IMG/VR virus record: IMGVR_UViG_3300029951_000078
Span: 1 to 34,341 of that record
DNA: 34,341 nucleotides
Source of the DNA: a virus
Direction: 5' to 3' (one strand)
Shown here: positions 27,750 to 34,341 of the stretch, in pieces
Numbering within the stretch: the first letter of the stretch is position 1
Layout: each line of letters opens with the position of its first letter
Program-made: the position numbers and the translations under genes
Notes under the pieces: generated by a model
The model's input: only the letters and a program-made list of their open reading frames with translations
What the model was told of the DNA's origin: nothing
Database searches by the model: none

Positions 27750-28889
27750 ATGGAGGAATCACTAGAGACATACGCCCTGTGGGGCACGGGGGACATCACC
27801 CCGGTCAACGCCAAGACCCTGCTGGATGAGTACATTCCAGAGCCTGACAAGGTCGGGTCAGTCTACCGTCCGGAATACGTGGGCCGCGAGCTCAAGGGTC
27901 TCCGTATCGTGCAGGACTACTTCGAGGACCCGTCATACGGCGGGGCCGGGGCAACAGAGGCCACCACCGACCCCCTGGCGTCGCTGCTTGAGGCGAGGGA
28001 GCAGGAGGGCGACTCGGTTTACCTGCTCATGCTGTGGCCCGAGAACCCGACCCGGGAGGACTTCGCGTTCGTGAGGTCATTCCAGGACAAGTCGATCCCG
28101 GTCCTAGACCTGTGCCGCGCCATGGACGAGCTCGACCTCACGTTGTACACCGAGCCCGAGCCGCCTAAGGAGCCCGCCGTCAAGAAGGCACGAGCCCGCA
28201 AGACCCCGGTCGAGCCCGCACCCGAGGCACCTGTCGAGGAGCCCAAGTCTGACCTCAAGACCGCCGTCGAGGCAGAGATCAGCCGGGCCGCCGAGATCGA
28301 GCGCACCATGTCCGAGCGTGTCCACGTCGGCAAGCCCGTTGACCTGGGTACGATGCGATGGTCGTGGTCACCGGACATGCCCCTTGCGGCATCCGAGATG
28401 GTGACCACGACCATCGCATCGGACTGCTCTGGCACCGAGTGGGTCTCGGACCAGCTCCCGTTCGATCCCCCGCTACCCGAGGCCGAGTCCCTGGTCACCC
28501 CGACCCTGCGCATGCTCAACATCGAGACCGGGAGCCTTGAGCCCACGGCTATCGAGCTCGGGCTGCTGCGCCTGATCCGTATCATGATCAGGGCCGAGGT
28601 TGCCGAGCAGCTTGCGTTCAATCAGACGACGCTGCCCCGGACCCTGTCTAACAACCTGCTGGACGGGGCGGATAAGGCACGTGTAACGGGCACCGCCCCG
28701 ATCGACACGGGAGATGACACGCCCCCTTTTGACGGTCCCTACGTTGGCATCGACACCACGGCGTGGTACCGTTCCAAGGTAGGGAAGATTCGCCCGGCCG
28801 AGGGAAAGCCCAGGCGGGGTGAGATAGCGCAGAACCTGACGGCCGAAGAGGTCGAAGAAGCCCGGAAGGCAGGACGTATTAGTGATTGA
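27750..28889 (+). CDS. Hypothetical protein, leaderless, 379 aa
   Basis: Start ATG at 27750 (begins MEESLETYALWGTGDITPV), chosen because it sits at the predicted transcription start; the open frame extends upstream into promoter sequence. No known family. Residues 1-130 look folded (YLLMLWPENPTREDFAFVR), residues about 138-170 are a Pro/Glu/Lys linker (PEPPKEPAVKKARARKTPV), and the C-terminal half is mixed, ending in an acidic helical tail. First gene of the opposite-facing transcript at the replication promoter region, a place where phages often keep regulators, but no DNA-binding motif is visible. Confidence 0.65.
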   Translation: MEESLETYALWGTGDITPVNAKTLLDEYIPEPDKVGSVYRPEYVGRELKGLRIVQDYFEDPSYGGAGATEATTDPLASLLEAREQEGDSVYLLMLWPENPTREDFAFVRSFQDKSIPVLDLCRAMDELDLTLYTEPEPPKEPAVKKARARKTPVEPAPEAPVEEPKSDLKTAVEAEISRAAEIERTMSERVHVGKPVDLGTMRWSWSPDMPLAASEMVTTTIASDCSGTEWVSDQLPFDPPLPEAESLVTPTLRMLNIETGSLEPTAIELGLLRLIRIMIRAEVAEQLAFNQTTLPRTLSNNLLDGADKARVTGTAPIDTGDDTPPFDGPYVGIDTTAWYRSKVGKIRPAEGKPRRGEIAQNLTAEEVEEARKAGRISD

Positions 28890-29049
28890 CGGAACAGGGC
28901 AGGACATGATGGACCTGCTCCTCGAACTTGAGGAGCGGGGCTACGATCTTTCAGAGACTCGCATCGAGCTTCAAGGCGGGGACTGCTGGTCTGGCGAGTA
29001 CCAGCTCGCCAGGGTCGGAGCGTACATGAACCTGTACCTGGAGCGTTAA
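28882..29049 (+). CDS. Small hypothetical protein, 55 aa
   Basis: GTG at 28882 with AGGA seven bases upstream, overlapping the end of the previous gene by eight bases; TAA at 29047-29049. The sequence is acidic and helical at first (MMDLLLELEERGYDLSETRI) then has a Gly/Trp/Tyr patch (GDCWSGEYQLARVGAY). No family recognised. The strong terminator follows four bases later, so it is the last gene of the plus-strand unit. Confidence 0.55.
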   Translation: MIDGTGQDMMDLLLELEERGYDLSETRIELQGGDCWSGEYQLARVGAYMNLYLER

Positions 29050-29052
29050 CGA

Positions 29053-29097
29053 AGTAAGGCCCGCCAGGAGCGAATGCTCAGACTGGCGGGCCTTACT
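29053..29097 (+). terminator. Strong hairpin terminator after the plus-strand pair
   Basis: AGTAAGGCCCGCCAG (29053-29067) pairs perfectly with CTGGCGGGCCTTACT (29083-29097), 15 pairs, and the loop contains a second GAGC-GAAT-GCTC stem. No long T-run follows, as is common for actinobacterial terminators. Confidence 0.75.
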
Positions 29098-29182
29098 CTC
29101 ACGGAAAGCAGGAGGGGTACCTTCCGGTGCAGGGGAGGGACCTGCGTTATCACTATATCAAAGTTTTGTCAAGGAGGCAACC

Positions 29183-29212
29183 ATGATGAACTTGATGAGT
29201 GCTGTGTGCTAA
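29183..29212 (+). CDS. Possible 9-aa leader ORF before the HNH gene
   Basis: AAGGAGG (29171-29177) stands five bases before an ATG opening a nine-codon frame (MMNLMSAVC, then TAA). Its first nine bases, ATGATGAAC, are repeated exactly at the HNH start 39 bases on. Either a leader peptide or the remnant of an older gene start displaced by the HNH insertion. The rest of 29098-29182 shows only a GCAGG/CCTGC stem. Confidence 0.3.
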   Translation: MMNLMSAVC

Positions 29213-29221
29213 ACTGACCTC

Positions 29222-29689
29222 ATGATGAACACCGAGAAGCTATGTGAAGCAAGGCGTAGGCTGATGGCACGCAGAATCATTGACGATGCAGGGTGCTGGA
29301 GGTACGTGAACCGCAAGGGCGAGATGCCGAACCGCTATGTCAAGCTACTGATCGATGGAGAGCTAGACGGTGCGCACAGGTGGTCCTATCGTGCGTTCGT
29401 AGGACCGATCCCTGAAGGACAACTAATCCGCCACGCATGCGATACTCCTGGGTGCTGGAACCCTGCACATCTTTCGACTGGAACCCAGGCTCAGAATATT
29501 AACGATGCCGTCCTACGTGGGCGCACGGCAACGAACCGAGGTGGGGCCAAGCTCAGCGCCGACCAACTCCGTGCAATCATAGAGACCCCCAGGTACTTCG
29601 GAATGGTGAACGATCTGGCAGTGGCGTACGGAGTTCACAGAACCACTATTACGAATGTTTTGCACGGTCGAACATGGGGTGGTGTGTGA
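29222..29689 (+). CDS. HNH endonuclease with C-terminal DNA-binding helix-turn-helix
   Basis: A 155-residue HNH_3-type nuclease. The nuclease part runs DDAGCWRYVNRKGEMPNRY, AHRWSYRAF, LIRHACDTPGCWNPAHL and NINDAVLRGR: the Arg-His, Cys-x4-Cys and Asn-Pro-x-His signature. Residues 108-155 (GGAKLSADQLRAI; DLAVAYGVHRTTITNVLHG) form a helix-turn-helix for target recognition. Probably a mobile homing nuclease. The ATG follows a TAAACT -10-like box by six bases with no ribosome site of its own, so it may be leaderless. TGATG overlap with the next gene. Confidence 0.82.
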   Translation: MMNTEKLCEARRRLMARRIIDDAGCWRYVNRKGEMPNRYVKLLIDGELDGAHRWSYRAFVGPIPEGQLIRHACDTPGCWNPAHLSTGTQAQNINDAVLRGRTATNRGGAKLSADQLRAIIETPRYFGMVNDLAVAYGVHRTTITNVLHGRTWGGV

Positions 29690-30144
29690 TGCTCCGGGGA
29701 AATCTGTCTAACGAGGTCAGGCCCAGGGTCCTGCTTGTGTTCGAGGGCGCGCTCGGCTTCCTGTCCGACAAGCGCGTCAAGGAGTTCAACCGCTGCTGCT
29801 CCGAGGGAATGTGGGGCGAGGGCTGGGGTCTATGGGAGCTCAACGACCTCATGATGCGCAAGATCTGGGACGTCGTCCAGCGGCAGATGATCCAGGTCGA
29901 GGTCGCCACCCTGTTCATCCCCGAGGACTTCTGCGACGTAGCGGCGACAGGACTCCAGGAGACTCTGGATGATCACGGACTCCCAGTCTCCCGCGTCTTC
30001 GCGATGGAGGCACCTCGGCTTGCCCGTGAGATCATGTTCATGCCTGACCTGGCATGTGTATACGACGCCAATCCCGAGACTGCGGCCTGCTACGGCACCA
30101 AGGGACGGCTCCTGCGGAATGTACATGACTTCTGCCGTTTCTAA
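29689..30144 (+). CDS. Hypothetical protein, 151 aa
   Basis: ATG at 29689 in a TGATG overlap with the HNH gene; GGGGTGG upstream is a weak ribosome site. It has an alternating alpha-beta pattern (RPRVLLVFEGALGFL; VEVATLFIPEDFCDVAA; VSRVFAMEAPRLAREI; LACVYDANPETAACYGTKG), like a Rossmann or HAD-like fold, but I cannot assign a family. The catalytic aspartates of HAD enzymes are not evident. It ends converging with the membrane protein gene (four-base overlap). Confidence 0.55.
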   Translation: MLRGNLSNEVRPRVLLVFEGALGFLSDKRVKEFNRCCSEGMWGEGWGLWELNDLMMRKIWDVVQRQMIQVEVATLFIPEDFCDVAATGLQETLDDHGLPVSRVFAMEAPRLAREIMFMPDLACVYDANPETAACYGTKGRLLRNVHDFCRF

Positions 30145-30569
30145 AGCGCAGGGATGTGAGACATGACCGGGACGGGCACCATTTCGGGCACGTCATCCGG
30201 GGCATCATCCGGCACTTCGTCCGCCTCGTCCTGCTCGGCAGGGTTAGGGAACCCCCGGGTCAGGATGTCCATGACCTGAGGCGGGTGCTCCCTCAGCCTC
30301 CGGATCGTCGCACTCATCTCCTTGACAGGCAGCTTGAAAGGCTCGTGGCCCTGTAGCCTGATGCCCAGCCACTGGTACAGGAAGCCCATCGGGATGCACA
30401 TAGCGAGCGCGATAACGATCTTCCACGGCAGGCACAGGCCGAGGAGAGCCGCCACGAACATGATGAGGGGATTGAACTTCTTGTCAACGCTGAACGGGAG
30501 CAGGTTGACTACAATTGCCGACGCGCTTACAGCGGCGGGCAAGGCTACGAGTACGCTCACATAGTTCAT
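30141..30569 (-). CDS. Membrane protein with two hydrophobic regions, possible holin
   Basis: A 142-residue protein with hydrophobic segments at residues 2-25 (VSVLVALPAAVSASAIVVNL) and 35-70 (LIMFVAALLGLCLPWKIVIA, ALAMCIPMGFLYQWLGI), i.e. two or three membrane helices, then a charged cytosolic part and an acidic Pro-rich tail (EQDEADEVPDDAPDD). Small membrane proteins next to tail genes are often holins, but there is no dual-start motif and the endolysin-like gene is far away at 2.1-3.1 kb. The start has a poor ribosome site. Last gene of the leftward tail operon. Confidence 0.6.
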   Translation of the reverse strand: MNYVSVLVALPAAVSASAIVVNLLPFSVDKKFNPLIMFVAALLGLCLPWKIVIALAMCIPMGFLYQWLGIRLQGHEPFKLPVKEMSATIRRLREHPPQVMDILTRGFPNPAEQDEADEVPDDAPDDVPEMVPVPVMSHIPAL

Positions 30570-30583
30570 GAACCCATGTTAGC

Positions 30584-31300
30584 CTACGGCGTGTACTGGC
30601 TCGGCTCGGTGTAGTAGACAGGATCGTAAGCGTGCAGCCCGAGGGGCAGGTTGTTGGCCAGCACCTCGTTGACCACGGAGTACGCGATGCTGCCTCGATC
30701 ATAGTAGAACGACGGGGACAGCCCGGGAGTACCCGACCAGGCCCATCCCGGTGAGTACCCGTCCCCGTATTCCGGGGTGGCCTCTCCCGGGAACACGCTC
30801 ACAGCGGTAAGATCGAACACACCTGATGTCTGCCCTGTCACAGGCACCCCCCAGAACCCGAGGACCATGCTCGACTCTGCGGCTGTGAAGATCACAGACG
30901 GCTCGTACCAGTTAGGCACGGTCCCGTTGTACGACTCCATCACGGTCGAGCTGAGGGTGCCCTCGGGCACAGAGCTGCCCATCTCAGCGTAAGTTACCGA
31001 CCCGCCTGACGCCCCGGGGCTGATAACCACCTGGATATCGTTGAGGTTCCCGTTCATCCCCGCTGCGGCGACAGGCCACACGAACCCGGAAGCAGTGTAC
31101 GTCTGGCCTACGATCAGCCCCGACACCGTGGTGTACACCCCGAAGTACGGGGTCGTGCCGGATACTTGCAGGCTGTACGGGGGCGGCCCGAAAGGCGGGG
31201 GAACAGGCGGGGTGGGGGGAATCGACCCAGCCAGGTCTAGGATGAAACCGCCAGCCAGGTCCAGGAGAGGCAGGCCGGTCAGGTCTAGGATCTCTGCCAT
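30584..31300 (-). CDS. Minor tail / tail-fibre associated protein, 238 aa
   Basis: The N-terminus has a repeated Leu/Asp pattern (ILDLTGLPLLDLAGGF) and a Pro-rich hinge (IPPTPPVPPPFGPPP). Residues 43-160 are beta-rich, Thr/Ser/Gly-rich (YTTVSGLIVGQTYTASGFV; GSSVPEGTLSSTVMESYNG) like the jelly-roll carbohydrate-binding modules of tail proteins. It is joined to the GH5 protein gene by a TAATG overlap without its own ribosome site, so the two are made together and may sit together on the tail. Confidence 0.6.
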   Translation of the reverse strand: MAEILDLTGLPLLDLAGGFILDLAGSIPPTPPVPPPFGPPPYSLQVSGTTPYFGVYTTVSGLIVGQTYTASGFVWPVAAAGMNGNLNDIQVVISPGASGGSVTYAEMGSSVPEGTLSSTVMESYNGTVPNWYEPSVIFTAAESSMVLGFWGVPVTGQTSGVFDLTAVSVFPGEATPEYGDGYSPGWAWSGTPGLSPSFYYDRGSIAYSVVNEVLANNLPLGLHAYDPVYYTEPSQYTP

Positions 31301-33228
31301 TAGAACATGAGCCCGTACTTGCGGGTCAGGTAGGCGTTGACTGTGCTGATCTGGCCCTCCGACGCGGCCACGTTGTACTTGATGAACTCCAGCAGGTGCC
31401 CGGAGAAGCCGTTGGTGGCGTCAGCCGCCGCCCCGAACTGCATAGTCGTCGCAGTGTAGGTGGTCGCGCTCGTGCCGGACAGGGGCACCGTGTTGACATC
31501 GATACGGTACGACGTCCCCGATACGAACTGGACCATGACAAGAGCCGGAACCCCGGCGGCGAGAGTTGTCGTGGATGTCGCCACGACCGTGCCTCCCGTG
31601 GCCGCCGAGTACTTCTCCAGCACCACGGCTCCCGTGCTCGTGATGCGGATCGCCGCCGCAGTAGTGTTCGAGGTCGGGCTGACCAGGTAGCCGTACGTGG
31701 TGCCACCGGCTCCGGTCGGAAGCGCAGTCGGGAAGATGACCATGAAGTACGTCGCCGTGCCCGTGTCCTGCCAGCCGCCCGCCATGTACTGGACCGCGCT
31801 GAACTGGAGCGAGGGCCAGTCCTGTCCTCGGATAACCACCGATTCGTGACGGCACACAGGCCCAGCGCCCGATGTCGTCGGGCCGTTGAAGGACCCTGTG
31901 GAAGCCAGGTCGTGTACCTGCTGCTGGAGGGCGTTCGCCCCGGTGTAGATGACCGACCCGTCCGGGTACCTGAACGACTGCGCTGAGTTGATCCAGGACA
32001 GCACGGCACTGTACCCGCCGATGGTCTCGGGCGTGAAGTACGGGTGATCGACTGCCGGGTAGTCGTGGATGACCTTGCGCGCCCTCGCCTGGTTGATCGG
32101 CTCGTACTGCCCCGTCCCGTTGTACGCTCCGTAAGGCCCGGCGTTAGAATCCTGAGCGGTGAGGCTCCACGCGAGGGCAGCGAACGTCGACTCGGATCGG
32201 AACACCGTCTCCAGGTACATCTGGTAGTACCTGGCCTGCGCCTCCCAGCTCATCGCGGGCAGCCCGTTGGTGTCCAGGTCAGCGTCCGTGTACGCGCCGT
32301 AGTGACCCTTCGCCCACGCTCCGTGCTCATCGAGGATCTGCGGCTTGTTGATCGAGTCGAACAGGAACAGGGGGCTGTACCCGGCGGTCGAGTAGTCGTG
32401 GTAGCTCGTAAGGTCGAGGGAGGCGATGACGGTGGCGTACGACGCGATGTTAGCCCACCCCATGAAGTTGCCCGGAGTGGAGATGCCCATGTAGACCAGC
32501 GCGTTCGGGGCCAGCGCCTTGATCCACCCCGCCATCGTGGTGCAGTAGGTAGTCCACGCTGTCACGTTGGTGATGGTGGCGTCCTGAGGCTCGTTCATGA
32601 TGTCGTAGACGGACACCAGGGGGTTCTCTGCGAAGGCAGTGACCACAGCCGTAACCCAGTCCTGAAGGCTGTTGCTTCCGTACACCGAGTGGAGGTACTG
32701 CTGGCTGGTGATCCAGGCCACCGTCTTGGCGTTGCTCGTAATGTCGGGCTGCCCGGTCTGGTTGTACAGCTCGTTGTGGTCACCCCAGGTGCTTAGCACG
32801 AAGATGAACCTGTGCCCGTAGGGAGCCGCTGCTGCCACCAGGCTCTGCAAGGACGCGATAGTGGAAGCCCAGGAGAAGCTGCCCGGGACCGGAGCGTACG
32901 CCCACGTCCTGATCAGGGTGCCCGGGGGGAGCTGGGCGAACAAGTCCTTCGCCGTCTCCAGGGTGTAGGTCGCCCCCTCAGGCGGGTAGTACGAGTAGAT
33001 GTTCCACCCGGCCGACCTGTACTGCGCGCCTCCGCTGCCGATTCGGACGACAGGATAGGTTCCCGTGTCGTCTACCGTGAGCCACTGCTGGTAAGCCGCT
33101 AGCTGACCCACGGGGAACAAGGCGACCGACCCGGCAGACGACTCCCCGAGGTTACTGACATCGACTCCCAGAAGGTAGTCGCCGCTGGCGAGCGGAGACG
33201 CAGCCGGGTACAGGTTAATTTCTGGCAC
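31300..33228 (-). CDS. Virion-type GH5-like glycoside hydrolase with lectin-like C-terminus
   Basis: A 642-residue protein in three parts. Residues 1-65 resemble a tail-fibre anchor (LYPAASPLASGDYLLGVDVS; FPVGQLAAYQQWL). Residues about 70-420 are a GH5/cellulase-type TIM barrel: VYDIMNEPQD supplies the acid/base E213, YHDYS is the active-site His/Tyr strand, and QILDEHGAW the nucleophile E301. Residues about 440-642 look like a concanavalin-A/LamG domain (ends VNAYLTRKYGLMF). It probably digests a beta-glucan-like surface or capsule polymer during adsorption. Start is the GTG at 33228 with AGGA six bases upstream; the upstream extension of the frame overlaps the previous gene. Confidence 0.78.
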   Translation of the reverse strand: MPEINLYPAASPLASGDYLLGVDVSNLGESSAGSVALFPVGQLAAYQQWLTVDDTGTYPVVRIGSGGAQYRSAGWNIYSYYPPEGATYTLETAKDLFAQLPPGTLIRTWAYAPVPGSFSWASTIASLQSLVAAAAPYGHRFIFVLSTWGDHNELYNQTGQPDITSNAKTVAWITSQQYLHSVYGSNSLQDWVTAVVTAFAENPLVSVYDIMNEPQDATITNVTAWTTYCTTMAGWIKALAPNALVYMGISTPGNFMGWANIASYATVIASLDLTSYHDYSTAGYSPLFLFDSINKPQILDEHGAWAKGHYGAYTDADLDTNGLPAMSWEAQARYYQMYLETVFRSESTFAALAWSLTAQDSNAGPYGAYNGTGQYEPINQARARKVIHDYPAVDHPYFTPETIGGYSAVLSWINSAQSFRYPDGSVIYTGANALQQQVHDLASTGSFNGPTTSGAGPVCRHESVVIRGQDWPSLQFSAVQYMAGGWQDTGTATYFMVIFPTALPTGAGGTTYGYLVSPTSNTTAAAIRITSTGAVVLEKYSAATGGTVVATSTTTLAAGVPALVMVQFVSGTSYRIDVNTVPLSGTSATTYTATTMQFGAAADATNGFSGHLLEFIKYNVAASEGQISTVNAYLTRKYGLMF

Positions 33229-33236
33229 GGTATGTC

Positions 33237-34341
33237 CTACAATCCTGGTGGTGTGTCGACAACGGTCATGGTGGTCGTGATCGACGGGGAAGAACTTTCG
33301 ATAGCCGTCCATCCGGTGGAAACCTCGGAGTAGAACGCCGGGTTGGCCACGTAGTTAAGCTCAGTCGGGGCGATCACGGCGGTGAGAGCGCGAGGCCGCG
33401 TGTACGCAGTCGGAACGATCTGATTGCCGCTACTCCACGGTACCAGTTCCGACTGGACGTGGCTGAAGTTGACTGCCTCCCCGGCTGTCATGGACGGAAC
33501 CTGGTAGCCCACGGCGAAGTACGCTGCCGCGTTCCACGTGTTGACGCCCGCGTTGCTGACCCTGTTGCCCGGCGCGGTGAACGTGGCGAACGGGCGGGTG
33601 TAGCCCGCGCTGCCCGACGTGTTGGTTCCTGTTGACACTCCCGCGTTGTTCCACCCTACGAGGCTCTGAGCCGGGTCGACGTCGGTCGGCAGGAACATAG
33701 CGAAGTCATCCAGACCGGCCAGCATGTACACGACGGTGAACGACGGGACGGCCACCGAGCCGCCGGGTCCTGTGTAAGGCCCGTCGATCCACGTCTGGGG
33801 CACGCCTGACAGATCGATCTGCCCGGTGATCTGGGTAGGCCCTGCTGTCGGGTCGGTGAACACGAGCGGGAAGCTCGCCCCGATGACCAGGAACGAGCCC
33901 GCGCCCTGGGTGGTGATGGCCCCCGAGTCACCGATCTGGAACTGGTAGGGCTTGTAGCTGGCTGACGCCTCGGCCGTGCCCACCCAGACTCCGAACATCT
34001 GGTCGCCGTCGATGTAAGGGGTCGGCAGGATGCCGTCGTTGAGCGCGGTCTGGGGCTCGTACTGAACCGAGTCGATGTTGAATGAAGTCGCCTGCGGGAA
34101 CTGGGTCTCGATGTAGACCGCGATCGTGTCCCCGGACACCAGGGCCAGCCCGGTGATTGACACCGTCTGCCATGACGTGGTGTCATCGAAGTACACGGTA
34201 GTCGATCCGATAGATCCCGACGCGGCCACCGAGTACGCGAACACGTTGAGGTACCCTGTGTCCCCGGGCTGGTTGGCCTGGATAGCGAAGCTCACAGCCC
34301 CGTCAGAAGACGCCAGAGCGACACCAGGAGGCAGGATGACT
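33237..34341 (-). CDS. Tail-fibre / minor tail protein, N-terminus outside window
   Basis: The frame is open to the right edge, so the start is missing; 367 residues are visible. They are beta-rich with few charges. The stretch before IDSVQYEPQ (near GSIGSTTVYFDDTTSWQTVS, TIAVYIETQFPQATSFN) resembles a CBM4/9-like jelly roll, with a second part around QIDLSGVPQTWIDGPYTGPG and FTVVYMLAGLDDFAM. Such modules bind host surface sugars. It lies nine bases upstream of the GH5 gene and belongs to the same tail operon. The real N-terminus could carry the tail-attachment domain. Confidence 0.65.
   Translation of the reverse strand, partial: VILPPGVALASSDGAVSFAIQANQPGDTGYLNVFAYSVAASGSIGSTTVYFDDTTSWQTVSITGLALVSGDTIAVYIETQFPQATSFNIDSVQYEPQTALNDGILPTPYIDGDQMFGVWVGTAEASASYKPYQFQIGDSGAITTQGAGSFLVIGASFPLVFTDPTAGPTQITGQIDLSGVPQTWIDGPYTGPGGSVAVPSFTVVYMLAGLDDFAMFLPTDVDPAQSLVGWNNAGVSTGTNTSGSAGYTRPFATFTAPGNRVSNAGVNTWNAAAYFAVGYQVPSMTAGEAVNFSHVQSELVPWSSGNQIVPTAYTRPRALTAVIAPTELNYVANPAFYSEVSTGWTAIESSSPSITTTMTVVDTPPGL

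Noticed and set aside
1-34341. CRISPR arrays, insertion sequences, rRNA genes, riboswitches
   Set aside because: No regularly spaced repeats, transposase frames, ribosomal RNA segments or recognisable riboswitch cores were seen.

Overview
This window is part of the genome of a double-stranded DNA tailed bacteriophage, most probably one infecting a high-GC actinobacterium. The evidence is a WhiB-type regulator, a strong GC bias at third codon positions, frequent GTG starts, promoters of the TTGACA / TANNNT type, a probable leaderless gene, very tight gene packing (ATGA, TGATG and TAATG junctions), four HNH-type endonucleases, and phage-type replication and tail genes. I cannot name the phage or the host genus; a Streptomyces-like host is a guess. 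No terminase, portal, capsid, integrase or repressor lies in this window, so its lifestyle cannot be read here.

Layout. Nearly everything is on the minus strand and reads right to left. 34.3-30.1 kb: tail-fibre or minor tail genes (a truncated one at the right edge, a GH5 glycosidase fused to a tail-type N-terminus, a small tail-type protein, a two-helix membrane protein). 30.1-27.7 kb: the only plus-strand segment, with two genes behind a leaderless-type promoter, a strong terminator, an HNH endonuclease and one unknown gene. 27.7-27.5 kb: a divergent promoter region with a G-quadruplex motif and spaced repeats. 27.5-12.5 kb: replication and recombination genes (DnaB-like helicase, primase, SNF2 helicase, MerR-like protein, probable SSB, family A DNA polymerase, two tRNAs, RecA-like recombinase, PD-(D/E)XK nuclease, WhiB, Cas4-like nuclease). 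12.4-7.3 kb: an RNA-repair and nucleotide-metabolism cassette (RNA ligase split by an HNH gene, polynucleotide kinase/phosphatase, CCA-adding enzyme, small membrane protein, DUF3310 protein, dual-specificity phosphatase). 7.3-4.4 kb: endonuclease VII, a SpoVS-like protein, a run of small Gly/Ser/Pro-rich proteins and an Arr-like ADP-ribosyltransferase. 4.3-0 kb: a Cys-rich peptide, a second RNA ligase, an endolysin-like protein, several unknown genes and a partial nucleotidyltransferase.

How the genes fit together. The strongest theme is RNA and tRNA maintenance. Two ligases, a T4-type end-healing kinase/phosphatase and a CCA-adding enzyme are encoded with two tRNA genes that lack an encoded CCA. 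One ligase gene is broken in two by a free-standing HNH gene whose reading frame overlaps both halves. Expression is organised around a family of very similar promoters: ten TTGACA-type sites with exactly 17 bp to a TANNNT box (one more has TTGCCA and one an 18-bp spacer), often starting right after a TAG stop codon, and in three places interleaved with an RNA hairpin. The RecA-like gene has a perfect 10-bp stem that hides its ribosome binding site.
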